This document shows positions 18,837-29,468 of a stretch of 58,717 bases of DNA, one piece after another. Position 1 is the stretch's first letter; every line of letters begins with the position of its first letter. A program made the position numbers and the translations under genes. The notes under the pieces were generated by a model. That model was not told the DNA's origin, made no database searches, and worked only from the letters and a program-made list of their open reading frames with translations. The stretch lies in assembly GCA_017857255.1 (NCBI GenBank), contig JAFMDL010000004.1, forward strand, positions 1 to 58,717, given 5' to 3'. Source of the DNA: Puniceicoccaceae bacterium (GTDB lineage Bacteria > Verrucomicrobiota > Verrucomicrobiia > Opitutales > Coraliomargaritaceae).

Positions 18837-21800
18837 TTAAAATCTTTTCTTGCCTTTTTCCCAACGGCGGCGGTCGTCGATTGGCTGTACTGGAATAGAT
18901 TGGATACGCACGCCTGCTAGCGCTGGATGACGCCGGAGTTGTTTGTAGTTGGAGCTGGTTATGGTGAAAGTGAGGGACTGTGCGGTCTCGGTTTCGACTA
19001 TTTGATTGTCGATTAAGAAGCTTAGATTGACCTGGGTGGAACCATATTCTAGGTCGATCATCTCACGGAACTTTTTAATGAAATCAGTCGCCTGTACTTC
19101 CTGCGGATGCAGGATGAAATTAATGCGCTGTATGATACGCGGGATCGATTGCTCCAAGTCGAATACTTCGTGTGCGGTCAGGCTCATCTCGCCATTGCGC
19201 CGGCTAATTCGCCCATGGATTAAGGCAAGCTTCCCGTCTTCTAAGCGCGAGCCATTTTTCTCATACGGATCGGGAAACATGATCATCTCGTAGCTGTGCG
19301 CCGCGGTTGCGAGATTGAATACGGCCATTTGACGGCTGTCTTTTCGGGTATATTTGATTTGTAAGTTACTGATGATGCCACCTAGGCGATACGTGGTACG
19401 GTCATCAAAGTTAGTGAGCTCCTCTGGGGCTGTGAAGGTGTCGATGACCGTGTCGAGTCCCGCAAAGGCATCCATCGGGTGACCAGAGATATAAAAACCT
19501 AAAAGCTCTTTTTCGTAGCGTAGCTTCTCAGTCATTGGCATCACTGGAACGGTTTTACGCGATGGCCCGTTGCTGTTTTGATCGTCCAAGCTGGCGTCGC
19601 TACCCATCATGTCGAACAATGAGCTTTGCCCTGCTTCGCGATCGCGTCGTGTACTCTCAGCTTCGGCGAGTTCGGAGTCGAGGCAGTCGAGCAATGTTGC
19701 GCGATCCTCGCCCAGTGAGTCAAACCCACCGGTCTTAATGAGTGCTTCAATGACACGCCGGTTCACTGCCTTGTCAGCTGAACGGACGATGAATTCAGTA
19801 AAGTCATGATAGGCTCCGTTGCTTTCGCGCTCGTGGATAATCACTTCGGCGGCACCTTCGCCCACGCCTTTGATCGCTGCCATCCCAAAACGTATGCTAC
19901 CTTTATCACCGTGTATGATTGGTGTAAAGTTACTACCCGAATCATTGATATCCGGACTGAGCACAGGCACGTTCATTGCGTTGCACTCTGCAAGGAAGTT
20001 GGAAATCTTGTCAGCGTTGCCTTGCTCGGAAGTGAGTACGGCTGCCATGAACTGAATGGGGTGATTTGCTTTCAGGTATGCGGTGCGGTAACTGAGCATT
20101 GCGTACGCAGCAGAGTGCGATTTATTAAAGCCGTATTCTGCAAATTTCTCTAGTAAGGCAAAGATCGCGGTGGCTGTCTTCGGATCAATGTTGTTTGTTT
20201 TCCGAGCGCCATCGATGAACACTTGTTTCTGCGCGTCCATTACTGATTTAATCTTCTTGCCCATCGCACGGCGTAAAATATCTGCGCCGCCAAGTGTGTA
20301 GCCAGCGATGATTTGGGCTGCTTGCATGACTTGCTCCTGATAAACCAAGACGCCGTACGTCTCTTGCACTAGATCTTTTAGGAGCGGGTGAGGAATTTGC
20401 ACAGTGGATGGATCTTTCTTTCCTTCAATGAATTGAGGAATGAACTGCATCGGTCCTGGCCTGTAGAGCGCGATCAAAGCAATGATTTCTTCAAACGAGC
20501 TAAGGCCAATTTGACGGGAGAGCTGCTGCATACCGCCTGATTCCAGCTGGAATACCGCAGTGGTGCGTCCGCTGTTGAGTAGATCAAAAGTGGGCTGATC
20601 ATCGAGCGGTACTTTTTCGATATTAAATTCCGACAGCGTTGGTGCGTGGCGTACATTTTTTTGCGCATCATCGATGACTGTCAGTGTCTTCAGCCCTAGG
20701 AAATCCATTTTTAGAAGACCGAGGTCTTCACTGGGGCCTTTCGGATACTGAGTGGTGAGATCGCCCTCTTGAAGAGTGACCGGAACCAAGTTTGTAATGT
20801 CTTGGTCGGCGATGATGACGCCACATGCGTGTTTGCCCGTGTTGCGAATCATCCCTTCAATGACTCGACCTTGTTCAATAATGACTTTAGCAACTGGGTT
20901 ATGCTGAATCTCCGCGGCGAGTTCTGGAGATTTTTTGACTGATTCGTCGAGCGTAATATTTAGCTCGTCGGGTATCATCTTTGCAATTTTATTGGATTCA
21001 GCGAATTCGAGGTCGTTCACGCGAGCCAAGTCACGAACGATCATTTTTGCCCCGAATGTGCCAAAAGTAATAATGTTAGCAACGCGATCCTTGCCATATT
21101 TATCCCGCACGTAGTTCACGACTTCATCGCGGCGGCGCATGCAGAAATCGACGTCGAAGTCGGGAGGTGAGACACGCTCCAAATTCAGCATACGCTCAAA
21201 CAGTAGGCCGAAGCTGAGAGGCTCGATATCGGTGATTTTCAGAACGTAGGCGACAATACAGCCAGCACCCGAGCCGCGCCCAGGTCCAACGGGAATGTCT
21301 TGTTCACGCGCCCAGTTAATAAAATCCCATACGATAAGGAAATAGTCGACGAATCCCGTGCCGGTAATGATCGCGAGTTCATAGTCGAGTTGCTCGCAGA
21401 AGTGCTTATCATCCGCAGAAGCATTGTCCCAATCCGCGCGACAGGCATCGTAGTCCGAACCATAACGTTCTTTGAGTCCTGTTTTGCAAAGTTCGAAAAG
21501 GTATAGGCCGTTGGACTTATGTTTGATGCGATCGGCTGCGCTTAGGCCGATTGGATCGTGGCCATCGCGTACGAGGATCTCGTTTTTCTGTTCAACATAG
21601 ATATCAAGTATTCGGTCGAAGTTTTCGTGATCCTTGACTGAATCGAGCTCTATCGGGCGCTCATAGACTGGGTAGTGGTCGTCTCCAAAGGGTAGTTTGA
21701 CCTCGCACATTTCCGCGACGGCGGAGGTGTTAGTGATTGATTCAGGTACTTCTTTGAACGCGAGCTCCATTTCTTCGCGCGACTTTAGGTAAAATTGGTG

Positions 21801-22538
21801 CGAGTCGTAGCGCATACGTTTCTCATCACGCACCTTCGCGCCAGTCTGGATACATAGCAGAGAGTCGTGTGGCTCCCAGTCGGTGCTATTGACGTAGTGC
21901 ACGTCATTGGTAGCGACGACTTTCAGGTCGAACTCGTTCGCTAACTTAAGCAAGCCGGGAATGATGCGGCGCTGCTCTTCGATGCCATGATCCATGATTT
22001 CTATAATAAAGAAATCTTTACCGAAAATATCGATGAACTTGGCGGTTGCGTCGCGGGCTTTGTCATATTCGTCCTTGAGTAAAAATTGCGGGATCACTCC
22101 GGCCAAACAGCCTGAGAAGCCGATCAGGCCTTCGCTATATTTGGCGAGCGTCTTCATATCAGTGCGCGGATTTCGATAAAAACCTTGAGTGTGAGCCTGT
22201 GAGACGATCTTGCAGAGATTCTGATAGCCGGTAAAGTTGCGTGCGAGCAATCCCATGTGGCGGGATTTTTGCTTGGCGCGCAGCTCGTTGACAGTGGCGA
22301 GTTCCTCTTCGTAGACGAGGTAGACTTCGCAGCCGAGCAAGGGCTTGATACCGTGTTTTTCTGCTTGCTTAAAGAAGCTCGTCAGGCCGTAGAGCACACC
22401 GTGGTCAGTGATTGACAAGGCTTTCATGCCGAGCTCAGCGGCACGTGAGCAGAGCTTGTCCGTCCGCGAGCAACCATCGAGCAAACTGTGATCGGTGTGT
22501 ACGTGCAGATGGACGAATTCGCGGTCTTTTTCGGGCAT
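18837..22538 (-). CDS. dnaE: DNA polymerase III alpha subunit
   Basis: The 1233-residue protein is the replicative polymerase catalytic subunit. An N-terminal PHP domain starts with [13 protein letters not shown] (residues 10-22) and keeps its metal-binding histidines. The polymerase active site is marked by GPGRGSGAG (418-426) and PDFDVDF (459-465). The fingers, tandem helix-hairpin-helix region ([15 protein letters not shown]) and OB-fold ([19 protein letters not shown]) follow in order. The length is slightly above the usual 1160. An extra charged stretch at about residues 300-345 precedes the palm. There is no exonuclease insertion, so it is the DnaE1 rather than PolC type. Confidence 0.97.
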   Translation of the reverse strand: MPEKDREFVHLHVHTDHSLLDGCSRTDKLCSRAAELGMKALSITDHGVLYGLTSFFKQAEKHGIKPLLGCEVYLVYEEELATVNELRAKQKSRHMGLLARNFTGYQNLCKIVSQAHTQGFYRNPRTDMKTLAKYSEGLIGFSGCLAGVIPQFLLKDEYDKARDATAKFIDIFGKDFFIIEIMDHGIEEQRRIIPGLLKLANEFDLKVVATNDVHYVNSTDWEPHDSLLCIQTGAKVRDEKRMRYDSHQFYLKSREEMELAFKEVPESITNTSAVAEMCEVKLPFGDDHYPVYERPIELDSVKDHENFDRILDIYVEQKNEILVRDGHDPIGLSAADRIKHKSNGLYLFELCKTGLKERYGSDYDACRADWDNASADDKHFCEQLDYELAIITGTGFVDYFLIVWDFINWAREQDIPVGPGRGSGAGCIVAYVLKITDIEPLSFGLLFERMLNLERVSPPDFDVDFCMRRRDEVVNYVRDKYGKDRVANIITFGTFGAKMIVRDLARVNDLEFAESNKIAKMIPDELNITLDESVKKSPELAAEIQHNPVAKVIIEQGRVIEGMIRNTGKHACGVIIADQDITNLVPVTLQEGDLTTQYPKGPSEDLGLLKMDFLGLKTLTVIDDAQKNVRHAPTLSEFNIEKVPLDDQPTFDLLNSGRTTAVFQLESGGMQQLSRQIGLSSFEEIIALIALYRPGPMQFIPQFIEGKKDPSTVQIPHPLLKDLVQETYGVLVYQEQVMQAAQIIAGYTLGGADILRRAMGKKIKSVMDAQKQVFIDGARKTNNIDPKTATAIFALLEKFAEYGFNKSHSAAYAMLSYRTAYLKANHPIQFMAAVLTSEQGNADKISNFLAECNAMNVPVLSPDINDSGSNFTPIIHGDKGSIRFGMAAIKGVGEGAAEVIIHERESNGAYHDFTEFIVRSADKAVNRRVIEALIKTGGFDSLGEDRATLLDCLDSELAEAESTRRDREAGQSSLFDMMGSDASLDDQNSNGPSRKTVPVMPMTEKLRYEKELLGFYISGHPMDAFAGLDTVIDTFTAPEELTNFDDRTTYRLGGIISNLQIKYTRKDSRQMAVFNLATAAHSYEMIMFPDPYEKNGSRLEDGKLALIHGRISRRNGEMSLTAHEVFDLEQSIPRIIQRINFILHPQEVQATDFIKKFREMIDLEYGSTQVNLSFLIDNQIVETETAQSLTFTITSSNYKQLRRHPALAGVRIQSIPVQPIDDRRRWEKGKKRF

Positions 22539-22679
22539 GAACTACAGACAGTGTCAGCCATCGGCTGACTGTAAAAGTTAAAACTGAGAACTTATTCACA
22601 GATGTTTGAAGCGTCTATGATTTTAACGCATGTAAATATATCTGTAATGAATTTTGCCTTGAGCGGATCAGTTACGACT

Positions 22680-23366
22680 ATGTTAATGAATGTATCTAAA
22701 GCGTCCAATCGATGGATCATCGCCCAGCGTTGGTCGCATGTGCAGTTTTTAAGTGCCCGTTGCGATGCCCAGGTGCTTCAGCAGCAATTGCCTAAGGGTC
22801 TCGAAGTGGATTTATTTGATGGTTCTGCGTGGTTGAGCGTAGTACCATTTTACATGTCACATATTCGCTTCCCAGTGACGCCAGCGCTGCCGGGCATTTG
22901 CCTCTGGGAGCTTAATTTACGTACCTATGTGCGTTATCGTGGCGATGTTGGAGTCTATTTCTTTACGCTGGATACCGACAGTTGGCTGGGGCAGTTCATT
23001 GCACGACGGTTTTTTCATTTGCCCTATCGTTATCGAAAGATGCAGGGAAGTGTGGAATCTGATCAATATGTGTTTAATGCGCCTGATTCATTGTCACTGC
23101 AGTCAACGATCGGGCAGCCAGTGAATGCAGATGCTTTGGATGATTGGTTGGTCGAGCGATATCACTTATTTACCAGCGACGGAGTGTCGCTCTATCGCGG
23201 CGACGTAGCGCACGAGCCTTGGCGTTTAAGGCAAGTCGAACAGCTCGATTGGACGGATAACTTATCACAGCAATTTGGCTTTACCGCAGGCACAGATCTT
23301 AGGGTGCGCTATGCGGAGCCCATCAATGTGAAGTTTAAGCCATTTGTGAAGTTACCGGATATTTAA
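22680..23366 (+). CDS. DUF2071 (YqjF-type) protein
   Basis: The protein belongs to DUF2071, related to the acetoacetate decarboxylase-like fold; its function is unknown. Typical features are RWIIAQRWSHVQFLSA at the start, LPKGLEVDLFDGSAWLSVVPF in two parts (LPKGLEVDLFDG, then AWLSVVPF), and ELNLRTYVRYRGDVGVYFF in the middle, with a C-terminal LRVRYAEPINVKF. Starting at 22680 gives 228 residues and the normal short leader before RW. Upstream in-frame ATGs reach 22602 and would add a 26-residue extension without family support. No ribosome-binding site separates the choices. It lies divergent from dnaE and convergent with the next gene. Confidence 0.8.
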   Translation: MLMNVSKASNRWIIAQRWSHVQFLSARCDAQVLQQQLPKGLEVDLFDGSAWLSVVPFYMSHIRFPVTPALPGICLWELNLRTYVRYRGDVGVYFFTLDTDSWLGQFIARRFFHLPYRYRKMQGSVESDQYVFNAPDSLSLQSTIGQPVNADALDDWLVERYHLFTSDGVSLYRGDVAHEPWRLRQVEQLDWTDNLSQQFGFTAGTDLRVRYAEPINVKFKPFVKLPDI

Positions 23367-23420
23367 ACGATCATGAATAGTGGTGCAGTCAAAGGGTTGC
23401 TGCATGATATCGACCTGCAG

Positions 23421-24143
23421 TTAGCGCTTGGCGAGCCACTTAGAGCTCTCGAAGCGGATGCGCTCTTCCTCTATTCGGCGGCTGTCAAACAGTGTGCGTA
23501 GGTCTTCGGTGGTGCCAATGGGTAAGGAAAGTGCTTCGGACAGTTGCTGCTGGAAGCGCTCGCAGAATATGAGATAATCGAAGTCCTCGGGCAGCGCGCT
23601 ACGATCAATAGAACCTTGAATTAATAGGCCCTGACGCGCGCGTTTCATGGCTGCGCCAGCGATTTTGGTGCCATCTGGGCGCAGCACATCATCGGTTGAG
23701 GGGTGAACGAAACATTGATCCGGAGCTGTGGCTCGTTGGCGATCTGCTTGCTCGCAGGCGCGTTGGCACGGAGCCAGTTGAGTTTGAATCAATTGAGCTT
23801 CGAGCGCATTTTGAATACAGCGGTGAAGTATGGTGTAAAGTTCTTTGGCAGGTATGTCTGCAGCCGAGAGGTGGGCTTGAATGGCTAGGGCGTAGGTCCA
23901 GTCGTAGCGGTGATCGACGATGCCGCCGCCTGTGAGTCTGCGGCAGAGGCGTAAATCTTGGTCGAGTCGTGCGGCCTGTACATCAGCTAGGCGTTGCGTG
24001 TACCCGAAGGTGATGGCCGGCTCAGTCCATCCATAGTGACGAAAGGCTGCAATACTTGAGGGCAGGGCGTAGAGCAGCGATGCGTCTATTGCCATATTTG
24101 TGGCGGCGTCGCCATAGGCATTGGGCAAAAGAATCAGCGGCAC
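23421..24143 (-). CDS. Lipoate/octanoate-protein ligase-family protein
   Basis: The 240-residue protein belongs to the biotin/lipoate A/B ligase family, which attaches lipoate or octanoate to a lysine on 2-oxoacid dehydrogenase or glycine cleavage proteins. RRLTGGGIVDH (residues 68-78) matches the lipoyl-binding loop, and Lys160 in TKIAGAAMKR matches the catalytic lysine of LplA/LipM. It lacks the C-terminal domain of full LplA, so it could be a transferase of the LipM type. A cysteine-rich insert (Cys126, 130, 144) is unusual. The start is a GTG, 11 bases after the stop of the RfbD-like gene, so the two may be cotranscribed although the link in function is not clear. Confidence 0.8.
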   Translation of the reverse strand: MPLILLPNAYGDAATNMAIDASLLYALPSSIAAFRHYGWTEPAITFGYTQRLADVQAARLDQDLRLCRRLTGGGIVDHRYDWTYALAIQAHLSAADIPAKELYTILHRCIQNALEAQLIQTQLAPCQRACEQADRQRATAPDQCFVHPSTDDVLRPDGTKIAGAAMKRARQGLLIQGSIDRSALPEDFDYLIFCERFQQQLSEALSLPIGTTEDLRTLFDSRRIEEERIRFESSKWLAKR

Positions 24144-24154
24144 AGCGGTCGGGG

Positions 24155-25069
24155 TTAGTGGTCGGTCGAGCGGAGTGGCTCGATGTCGGTAAGTTCCTGG
24201 AGTTGTTCTTCGAAGGTGGCGGGTTTAGTTTTTAGCTTACTGACGATTGGGTGTAGGTTGAAGGTTAGGTTACTTGGGCGATTTGCAAAATCTGAATCAC
24301 TATTTTTACACACAGATTGGACGCTGTCGAGTGGGAGGTCGAAGTGTTTGAGAATACGTTGGCCGATTTCGAAACGACTCATTGTTTCCGCGCCTGCCCA
24401 GTGGAAAATGCCGTGTAAATCGCGGCGTTCGCTGAGCTCGAGCAGTACCTCGGCGACGTTTGCGGCGGAGCAGGGTTGGCGGATCTCGTCGCAAAAGAGC
24501 TGCGGTTTCTCGCCGCGAGCGATGCTTGCTAGGAGTTTTTCGTGCAGACTGCGCTTTCCAGTCAGGCTATTTCCCATGAGAATAGGGATCCGCAGCACGA
24601 CAGGGTCTTCGGGGTTGTGCTCTAACACTTCACGTTCAGCCATTAGCTTTGTTTGCCCATAAAGATTCATGGGGGAGGGCATATCTGTGGAGCGGTAGGG
24701 CTCGGCTGCATGGCCGTCAAACACCATGTCAGTTGATACATGAAGCAAACGAGCGCCGAGATGGGTGGAGAGCTGTGCGAGGTGGCGTGGCAGTGCGACG
24801 TTTATTTTTTCGGCGAGTGTAGCGTCGCTATCAACTGCGTCAGGCGAGGAGATCGCGGCACAGTTGACGATCGCGTCGGGCCAATGTTCGAGTGCCAGCG
24901 CGGTGATCTTGTCCAGCTCTTGCGCATCGATTTGTACGCATTGCTCAATGCCACGAGCAGTGGGTTCTGTGCGGTTATAGAGTGCGATGACGGAGTGTCC
25001 ACGGCGGATGGCTGCTTGGGCATAAGCATTGCCGAGAAGTCCAGAGGCACCAGTAAGTAGAATTTTCAT
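24155..25069 (-). CDS. RfbD-like NAD(P)-dependent sugar reductase (extended SDR)
   Basis: The 304-residue protein resembles dTDP-4-dehydrorhamnose reductase and related extended short-chain dehydrogenases. The N-terminal dinucleotide loop is GASGLLG (residues 7-13), STDMVFDG is the serine/threonine region, and YGQTK is the catalytic Tyr-x-x-x-Lys. I chose the ATG directly before KILLTGASG; an ATG at 25111 would add 14 residues and overlap the divergent promoter region. No other rhamnose genes are near, so the substrate is open; many such proteins act on other sugars or as MAT2B-like factors. It heads a likely two-gene operon with the lipoate-ligase-like gene. Confidence 0.78.
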   Translation of the reverse strand: MKILLTGASGLLGNAYAQAAIRRGHSVIALYNRTEPTARGIEQCVQIDAQELDKITALALEHWPDAIVNCAAISSPDAVDSDATLAEKINVALPRHLAQLSTHLGARLLHVSTDMVFDGHAAEPYRSTDMPSPMNLYGQTKLMAEREVLEHNPEDPVVLRIPILMGNSLTGKRSLHEKLLASIARGEKPQLFCDEIRQPCSAANVAEVLLELSERRDLHGIFHWAGAETMSRFEIGQRILKHFDLPLDSVQSVCKNSDSDFANRPSNLTFNLHPIVSKLKTKPATFEEQLQELTDIEPLRSTDH

Positions 25070-25137
25070 AAGTTTGGGATACTGGTTTTTGTTGCAATCG
25101 CCTTTTGGCAACGCAAGTTCAAAGCCGAATTATATTA

Positions 25138-26250
25138 ATGAAATACGCTGAACTTGCGAATGCCGGTGTGCATCAACAGCCGGTCTATGAGCCCGGAAAA
25201 CCAATTGAGTCGGTTGCTCGTGAATATGGGCTCGATCCGAATCATGTGGCTAAACTGGCTTCTAATGAGAATCCGTTTGGTCCCTCGCCAAAGGCAATTG
25301 CCGCGGGCGCGCGGGCCATGGAGAGCGCGCAATTGTATCCAGACGGCAGTTGCCATGACTTGCGGCAGAAGATCGCCCAGTTGCGTGGCGTCTCGTCGGA
25401 TTCGATTCTGGTGGGAAATGGCTCGAACGAGTTAATTGAGCTTTTGGGGCATGCTTTTTTGCGACCAGGGCTGGAGGTCGTAATGGGGGCGCAGGCATTT
25501 ATCGTCTACAAGTTGGTCACTCAATTGTTTGGTGCGACGCCTGTAGAAGTGCCGATGGCTCAATTTGGGCATGATTTGGATGCGATGCTAGCAGCGGTTA
25601 ATGAGCGCACGCGCCTCCTATTTGTTGCGAGCCCGAATAACCCAACGGGTGTTGCGAATCCTGAGGCCGATTTGTTGAAGTTAGCCGAAAGCTTACCTGC
25701 GCATGTAATTTTATGCCTAGATGAAGCATATGCAGAGTATTTAGAGCAGGCGCCTGATTTGTCGGCGGCGATACATGCGGGGCGCAAAGTTGTTTGCCTA
25801 CGGACGTTTTCGAAGATCTATGGGCTCGGTGGTTTACGCGTCGGCTATGCCTACGCGGATCCAGAGTTGATTGGGTTGCTGCATCGTGTACGACAGCCAT
25901 TTAATGTGAATACAATTGCGCAAGTAGCGGCAACTGCTGCACTTGATGACCTAGAGTTTGTTGAGATGTGTCGTCGCGAAAATGATGCGGGACGAAGGGT
26001 TCTTTGCGAAGGATTGGCGGCGTTGGGCTGCCAGACGATTGCAGGTTCAGCTAATTTTGTATTGAGCCGTGTGGAGAATGGCGTGGCTGTCTTTGAAGCA
26101 TTGCAGCGGCGCGGTATCATCGTGCGGCCTTTGGGACCCTATGGAATGCCAGAATATGTGCGAATTACAATTGGCCGAGCTGCAGAGAATGAGCGATTAC
26201 TGCACACCTTGAGTGAAGTGCTTGGGGCTGTTGAGGGCGCGAAAATTTGA
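25138..26250 (+). CDS. hisC: Histidinol-phosphate aminotransferase
   Basis: The 370-residue enzyme is a PLP-dependent class I/II aminotransferase converting imidazole-acetol phosphate to histidinol phosphate. Diagnostic pieces are KLASNENPFGPSP near the start, SPNNPTG, LDEAYAEY and the PLP lysine in FSKIYGLGGLRVGY. The ATG at 25138 gives the usual length; an upstream TTG at 25105 would add 11 residues with no support. No other his genes are nearby. Some family members use aromatic amino acids instead, so a broader role is possible. Its stop codon overlaps the start of the next gene as TGATG, which implies translational coupling. Confidence 0.92.
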   Translation: MKYAELANAGVHQQPVYEPGKPIESVAREYGLDPNHVAKLASNENPFGPSPKAIAAGARAMESAQLYPDGSCHDLRQKIAQLRGVSSDSILVGNGSNELIELLGHAFLRPGLEVVMGAQAFIVYKLVTQLFGATPVEVPMAQFGHDLDAMLAAVNERTRLLFVASPNNPTGVANPEADLLKLAESLPAHVILCLDEAYAEYLEQAPDLSAAIHAGRKVVCLRTFSKIYGLGGLRVGYAYADPELIGLLHRVRQPFNVNTIAQVAATAALDDLEFVEMCRRENDAGRRVLCEGLAALGCQTIAGSANFVLSRVENGVAVFEALQRRGIIVRPLGPYGMPEYVRITIGRAAENERLLHTLSEVLGAVEGAKI

Positions 26251-27545
26251 TGAATGGGGCATCGATTAGTTTAATGGTGTCATTGAGTAGCGTGGCTATT
26301 TTGCTGGTGTTGCATGCATTGCTTGTGATGTGTGAAATTAGCTTGGTGAAATTCCGCTACGGCGGAGTAGATGATAAGAAATTGGCGGGTCTGAAGCGCC
26401 ATCGAGGCATTGCTTATTTGATGGAGAATGGTGGTCAGACTGGGCGCGTGGTTCGCTTCAGCAAAACCCTTTGCACAGTAGCGGTTGGGCTGCTGTTGAT
26501 GGCCGTGGTGAGTGACTTTTTCGGATTATTTGAGTCTGGAGAGATACCGGACCAATGGTTGGTTGTCTTGATGTCTTTTTTGGGTGCGGTATCAGTGCAT
26601 TTCTTTTTTGCAGAGATTTTTCCGCGCGGTTTAGCAATGAAGGATCCAGTCAAAGCGATTCTCTGCTCTTATCGTGTCCTGTTGGTTTTTCAGATTATTA
26701 CCATGCCCGCGATGCTATTTTTCAGAGGGCTGAAGCGGATGCTGTTTCGCCGGCTTGGGGTCGATGTTCAGGATGAATTAAATCCATTAGATTTAGATGT
26801 GCAGATTCGGGCCTTGGGTGAGGATAGTCAGGAGCTTTCTCCGGTCGTTCGTAAAATTGTCAATCGTGCGCTGCAGATGCGTGAGCTAGTTGTTCAAGAT
26901 GTAATCTTGCCTCGTAGTCAGGTGGTGATCTGTGATTTAGAGGAGACGCTTGAGGCGAATTTGAAAATTATGAAGCAAGCGGGCCATACGCGCTTCCCAT
27001 TATGCCGTGGCAACCTAGATGATTGCATTGGGATTCTACACATTAAAGATATTTTTCGCCGTGGAGAAGCATTGGCTGATCTTGATCCTGTTAAATTAAA
27101 GCGTAATGTTGCGATGTTTGAGCTCGAGACACCGCTCGAAGAGGCGTTGGAGCGCATGTTGCGCGCGAAGTTTCATATGGCGCTGGCGGCCGATGAGTTT
27201 GGTGGGATCGTCGGAGTAGTTACCTTTGAAAGTATCCTAGAAGAGCTTGTTGGTGAGATTCAGGATGAATTTGATACCGAGGAAGACGAGATTCGGGAGC
27301 TTCGCGCTGCGAATACGTATCGAATTTTAGGTCTGACCCCGATTCACGATGTAGAGCAAGCACTTGCAATAGAAATCGGCAACGACGAGGTCTCGACTTT
27401 TGGTGGTTTGATCACCGGAGAATTAGGGCGTATCCCTGCTCGAGGTGATACTCTAACACTCGAGGGAATGCGAATTACGATCGATGAAGTTGACGAGCGC
27501 CGCGTTATTGCGACTAGGGTTGTGCGCGAAGGCAACTTGAATTAG
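26250..27545 (+). CDS. CNNM/CorC-type membrane protein with CBS pair
   Basis: The 431-residue protein has the three-part build of the HlyC/CorC (CNNM) family: a DUF21 membrane domain with four helices (up to about residue 155), a CBS pair (about 205-330; IGILHIKDIF is typical) and a C-terminal CorC_HlyC domain ending near RVIATRVV. Relatives carry out or regulate magnesium and cobalt efflux; the haemolysin name is historic. The true start is the ATG that overlaps the hisC stop, so it is probably cotranscribed with hisC, a pairing with no obvious metabolic reason. Confidence 0.88.
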   Translation: MNGASISLMVSLSSVAILLVLHALLVMCEISLVKFRYGGVDDKKLAGLKRHRGIAYLMENGGQTGRVVRFSKTLCTVAVGLLLMAVVSDFFGLFESGEIPDQWLVVLMSFLGAVSVHFFFAEIFPRGLAMKDPVKAILCSYRVLLVFQIITMPAMLFFRGLKRMLFRRLGVDVQDELNPLDLDVQIRALGEDSQELSPVVRKIVNRALQMRELVVQDVILPRSQVVICDLEETLEANLKIMKQAGHTRFPLCRGNLDDCIGILHIKDIFRRGEALADLDPVKLKRNVAMFELETPLEEALERMLRAKFHMALAADEFGGIVGVVTFESILEELVGEIQDEFDTEEDEIRELRAANTYRILGLTPIHDVEQALAIEIGNDEVSTFGGLITGELGRIPARGDTLTLEGMRITIDEVDERRVIATRVVREGNLN

Positions 27546-27607
27546 TAGCGCTGCGTTTTCCGCCGATCGCTTGCGAGTGCCCCACAGCAAGATTAGAAAT
27601 TCGGAAA

Positions 27608-29278
27608 TTAAGAGCCAAGCGCCTGCAAATTTTGTGAGTTCTCTCGTAGGATTGCGCTGAGTTGCAGTAGTAGGCTTTCACGATCGGGTGTGAATATGAA
27701 GCGGTCGCTACCAAGCTTTTCATAGGCTTCGACGAGCAGGTCCATTTGTGGACGACGCATGAGCAGCAGTCGATTGAGTAAACGGTTTAGATTTTCAGTG
27801 TGCCCCAGTTCCAGCTCAATGCGGATTAGTTCAGATAAAATCTGTTGATTAGTCGGAGCTCTGTGGTAGGCCGTAGTAAGAATTTTGCGCGCTTGTTGAC
27901 TTCTATCTGTATCAATAAAACGCCGTGAAACGGCCAGGTAAGTTTGCGGCGGGTTGTTTTTCTCGTCGATAAAGTGCTGCAAGTAGATTTCACCGAGATC
28001 TGGGCGGTTAGTCCCATATGAGGCGACTGCCCGCAAGCTGTTGAAGATAGCCCAGCGGTTCTTAAGCCAATTAGGGTTTTCTTTGAGAAGCTCTTCAGAG
28101 AAGCTTAGAGCACCTTCGTAGTCTTTACTTGCCAAGTGGGATTCAATGAGGAGTAGAGCAAATGGGTCGATAGCAAATTCATTTTCGAGGGCTTCTTCGT
28201 AGGTGCGGCGCGCTAAGTCTATCTTACCAGTATCAGCGGCAAAGTTGGCGAGAGACTGCAGGGCGCTTTCATCATCTCGGAATTGTTTAAGCATGCGCTG
28301 GGTTTCACGTAATTCACGTTCAACATCATTGGCTTTGTTGTAGATATAAAGTAGCTCGAGGCGCGGCGCTGGGCTAAGTGGGTCTTTAACGTTTCTCAGG
28401 ATAGCGTAACGACGGGCTTTGTCTATATCTCCCATCTCGCGGTGATAGCGACTGAGTTGCATGAGCAACGGTTCGGAGTTGGGGAAGCGACTCAGTGAGT
28501 GCTCCATTTTAGTGATCGCAGCAATCTGGTTGCCACGGTCCCAACTGATTTGCGCAGAAAGCAGTAGGCCTTCGATTGATTGGATTAAGTTATAGGAAAT
28601 TAAGTAGTCATCAGCTTGGTCGAAGTTGCCGCGTAAATAATTCGCGTTGGCCGCACCGAAGGCTAAAATACGATTGTTGTCAGTTAAATCAGGCTCATTG
28701 GGTAAGTACTTATCTGCAAGCTGTTGGATTTTTTCATCCATTTGGTGGCGTAGTAGTACGCGCAATGTTTGTTTGAGATAGTCGATATCATCAATGCCAC
28801 CAAGATCTAGGCCTTTAAGCATTAGTTCTGCAGCAATATCTGCTCGCTTGAGCGCGACTTCATAGAATTCTGCGAGCATACGGCGACCTTCGAGGTTTGA
28901 AGGCGAACGCATAACGCCTAGGCGCAACAGTCGCAACGCGTCTCGATAGTTACCCTCTTTGATTTCAGCAAGCCCGGTTTTAATATGATAGTCGCCCATT
29001 TCCTTCCGGTGTTCCTGCATGCGAAAGGGTAGAGCAATCATGCCCGTAAAAGTGACTTCATCAAATTCCTTCTTATATTTGAAGTAGCCGAAGAGAGCGG
29101 CGGCGACTGAGATCCAGCTCGCAATAAATAAGACAAAGAGCGTCGTTAATAAGCGCGCCCATCGGATTGCGATGTGAATCCGTCCATCTGGCTCTTTACG
29201 CTGGACTGCAAATCCAAGCAGAATTGGATTCTCGCGTAGAATGGGATTGCGAGTACGACTTTTTTCTTTAGCTGACAT
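27608..29278 (-). CDS. TPR-repeat membrane protein near exopolysaccharide genes
   Basis: The 556-residue protein has about 39 cytoplasmic residues, a membrane helix (about 40-65) and a long periplasmic domain of helical repeats with TPR character, for example GNYRDALRLLRLGVMRSPSN, GDIDKARRYAILRNV and KIDLARRTYEEALEN. TPR proteins of this shape scaffold polysaccharide export and exosortase-linked surface systems. It is divergent from the outer-membrane barrel gene that opens the export cluster, and the shared 190-base gap has promoter-like sequence. The exact partner is not known. The C-terminus is helical and shows no sorting signal. Confidence 0.7.
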   Translation of the reverse strand: MSAKEKSRTRNPILRENPILLGFAVQRKEPDGRIHIAIRWARLLTTLFVLFIASWISVAAALFGYFKYKKEFDEVTFTGMIALPFRMQEHRKEMGDYHIKTGLAEIKEGNYRDALRLLRLGVMRSPSNLEGRRMLAEFYEVALKRADIAAELMLKGLDLGGIDDIDYLKQTLRVLLRHQMDEKIQQLADKYLPNEPDLTDNNRILAFGAANANYLRGNFDQADDYLISYNLIQSIEGLLLSAQISWDRGNQIAAITKMEHSLSRFPNSEPLLMQLSRYHREMGDIDKARRYAILRNVKDPLSPAPRLELLYIYNKANDVERELRETQRMLKQFRDDESALQSLANFAADTGKIDLARRTYEEALENEFAIDPFALLLIESHLASKDYEGALSFSEELLKENPNWLKNRWAIFNSLRAVASYGTNRPDLGEIYLQHFIDEKNNPPQTYLAVSRRFIDTDRSQQARKILTTAYHRAPTNQQILSELIRIELELGHTENLNRLLNRLLLMRRPQMDLLVEAYEKLGSDRFIFTPDRESLLLQLSAILRENSQNLQALGS

Positions 29279-29352
29279 TTTTAGGAGTAGTAAATTAAGT
29301 ATTTAATTATAATTATGCAGTTAGCCAAGTCAAAATAAGCAACTCTTTCTTA

Positions 29353-29381
29353 TTGCACTCTAAGCGTGAGCCATCTAATTT
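29353..29381 (+). promoter_or_regulatory. Candidate sigma-70 promoter of the outer-membrane barrel gene
   Basis: TTGCAC (29353-29358) and TAATTT (29376-29381) are separated by 17 bases. Transcription would begin about 80 bases before the barrel gene. This is a match by eye only. Confidence 0.3.
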
Positions 29382-29468
29382 TACACTATATTATTAATTT
29401 CGATAACGTTTTAGTTACATAAATACTTCACCCCATAAATAGCTAGGGCCTTTACTAGCAATTGCTGA

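Noticed and set aside
24183-24662. 159-codon plus-strand frame opposite the RfbD-like gene
   Set aside because: It is serine/arginine/leucine-rich shadow sequence opposite a gene with recognisable motifs.
25105-25137. Upstream TTG start for hisC
   Set aside because: It would add 11 residues that are not HisC-like; the ATG at 25138 gives the normal N-terminus.
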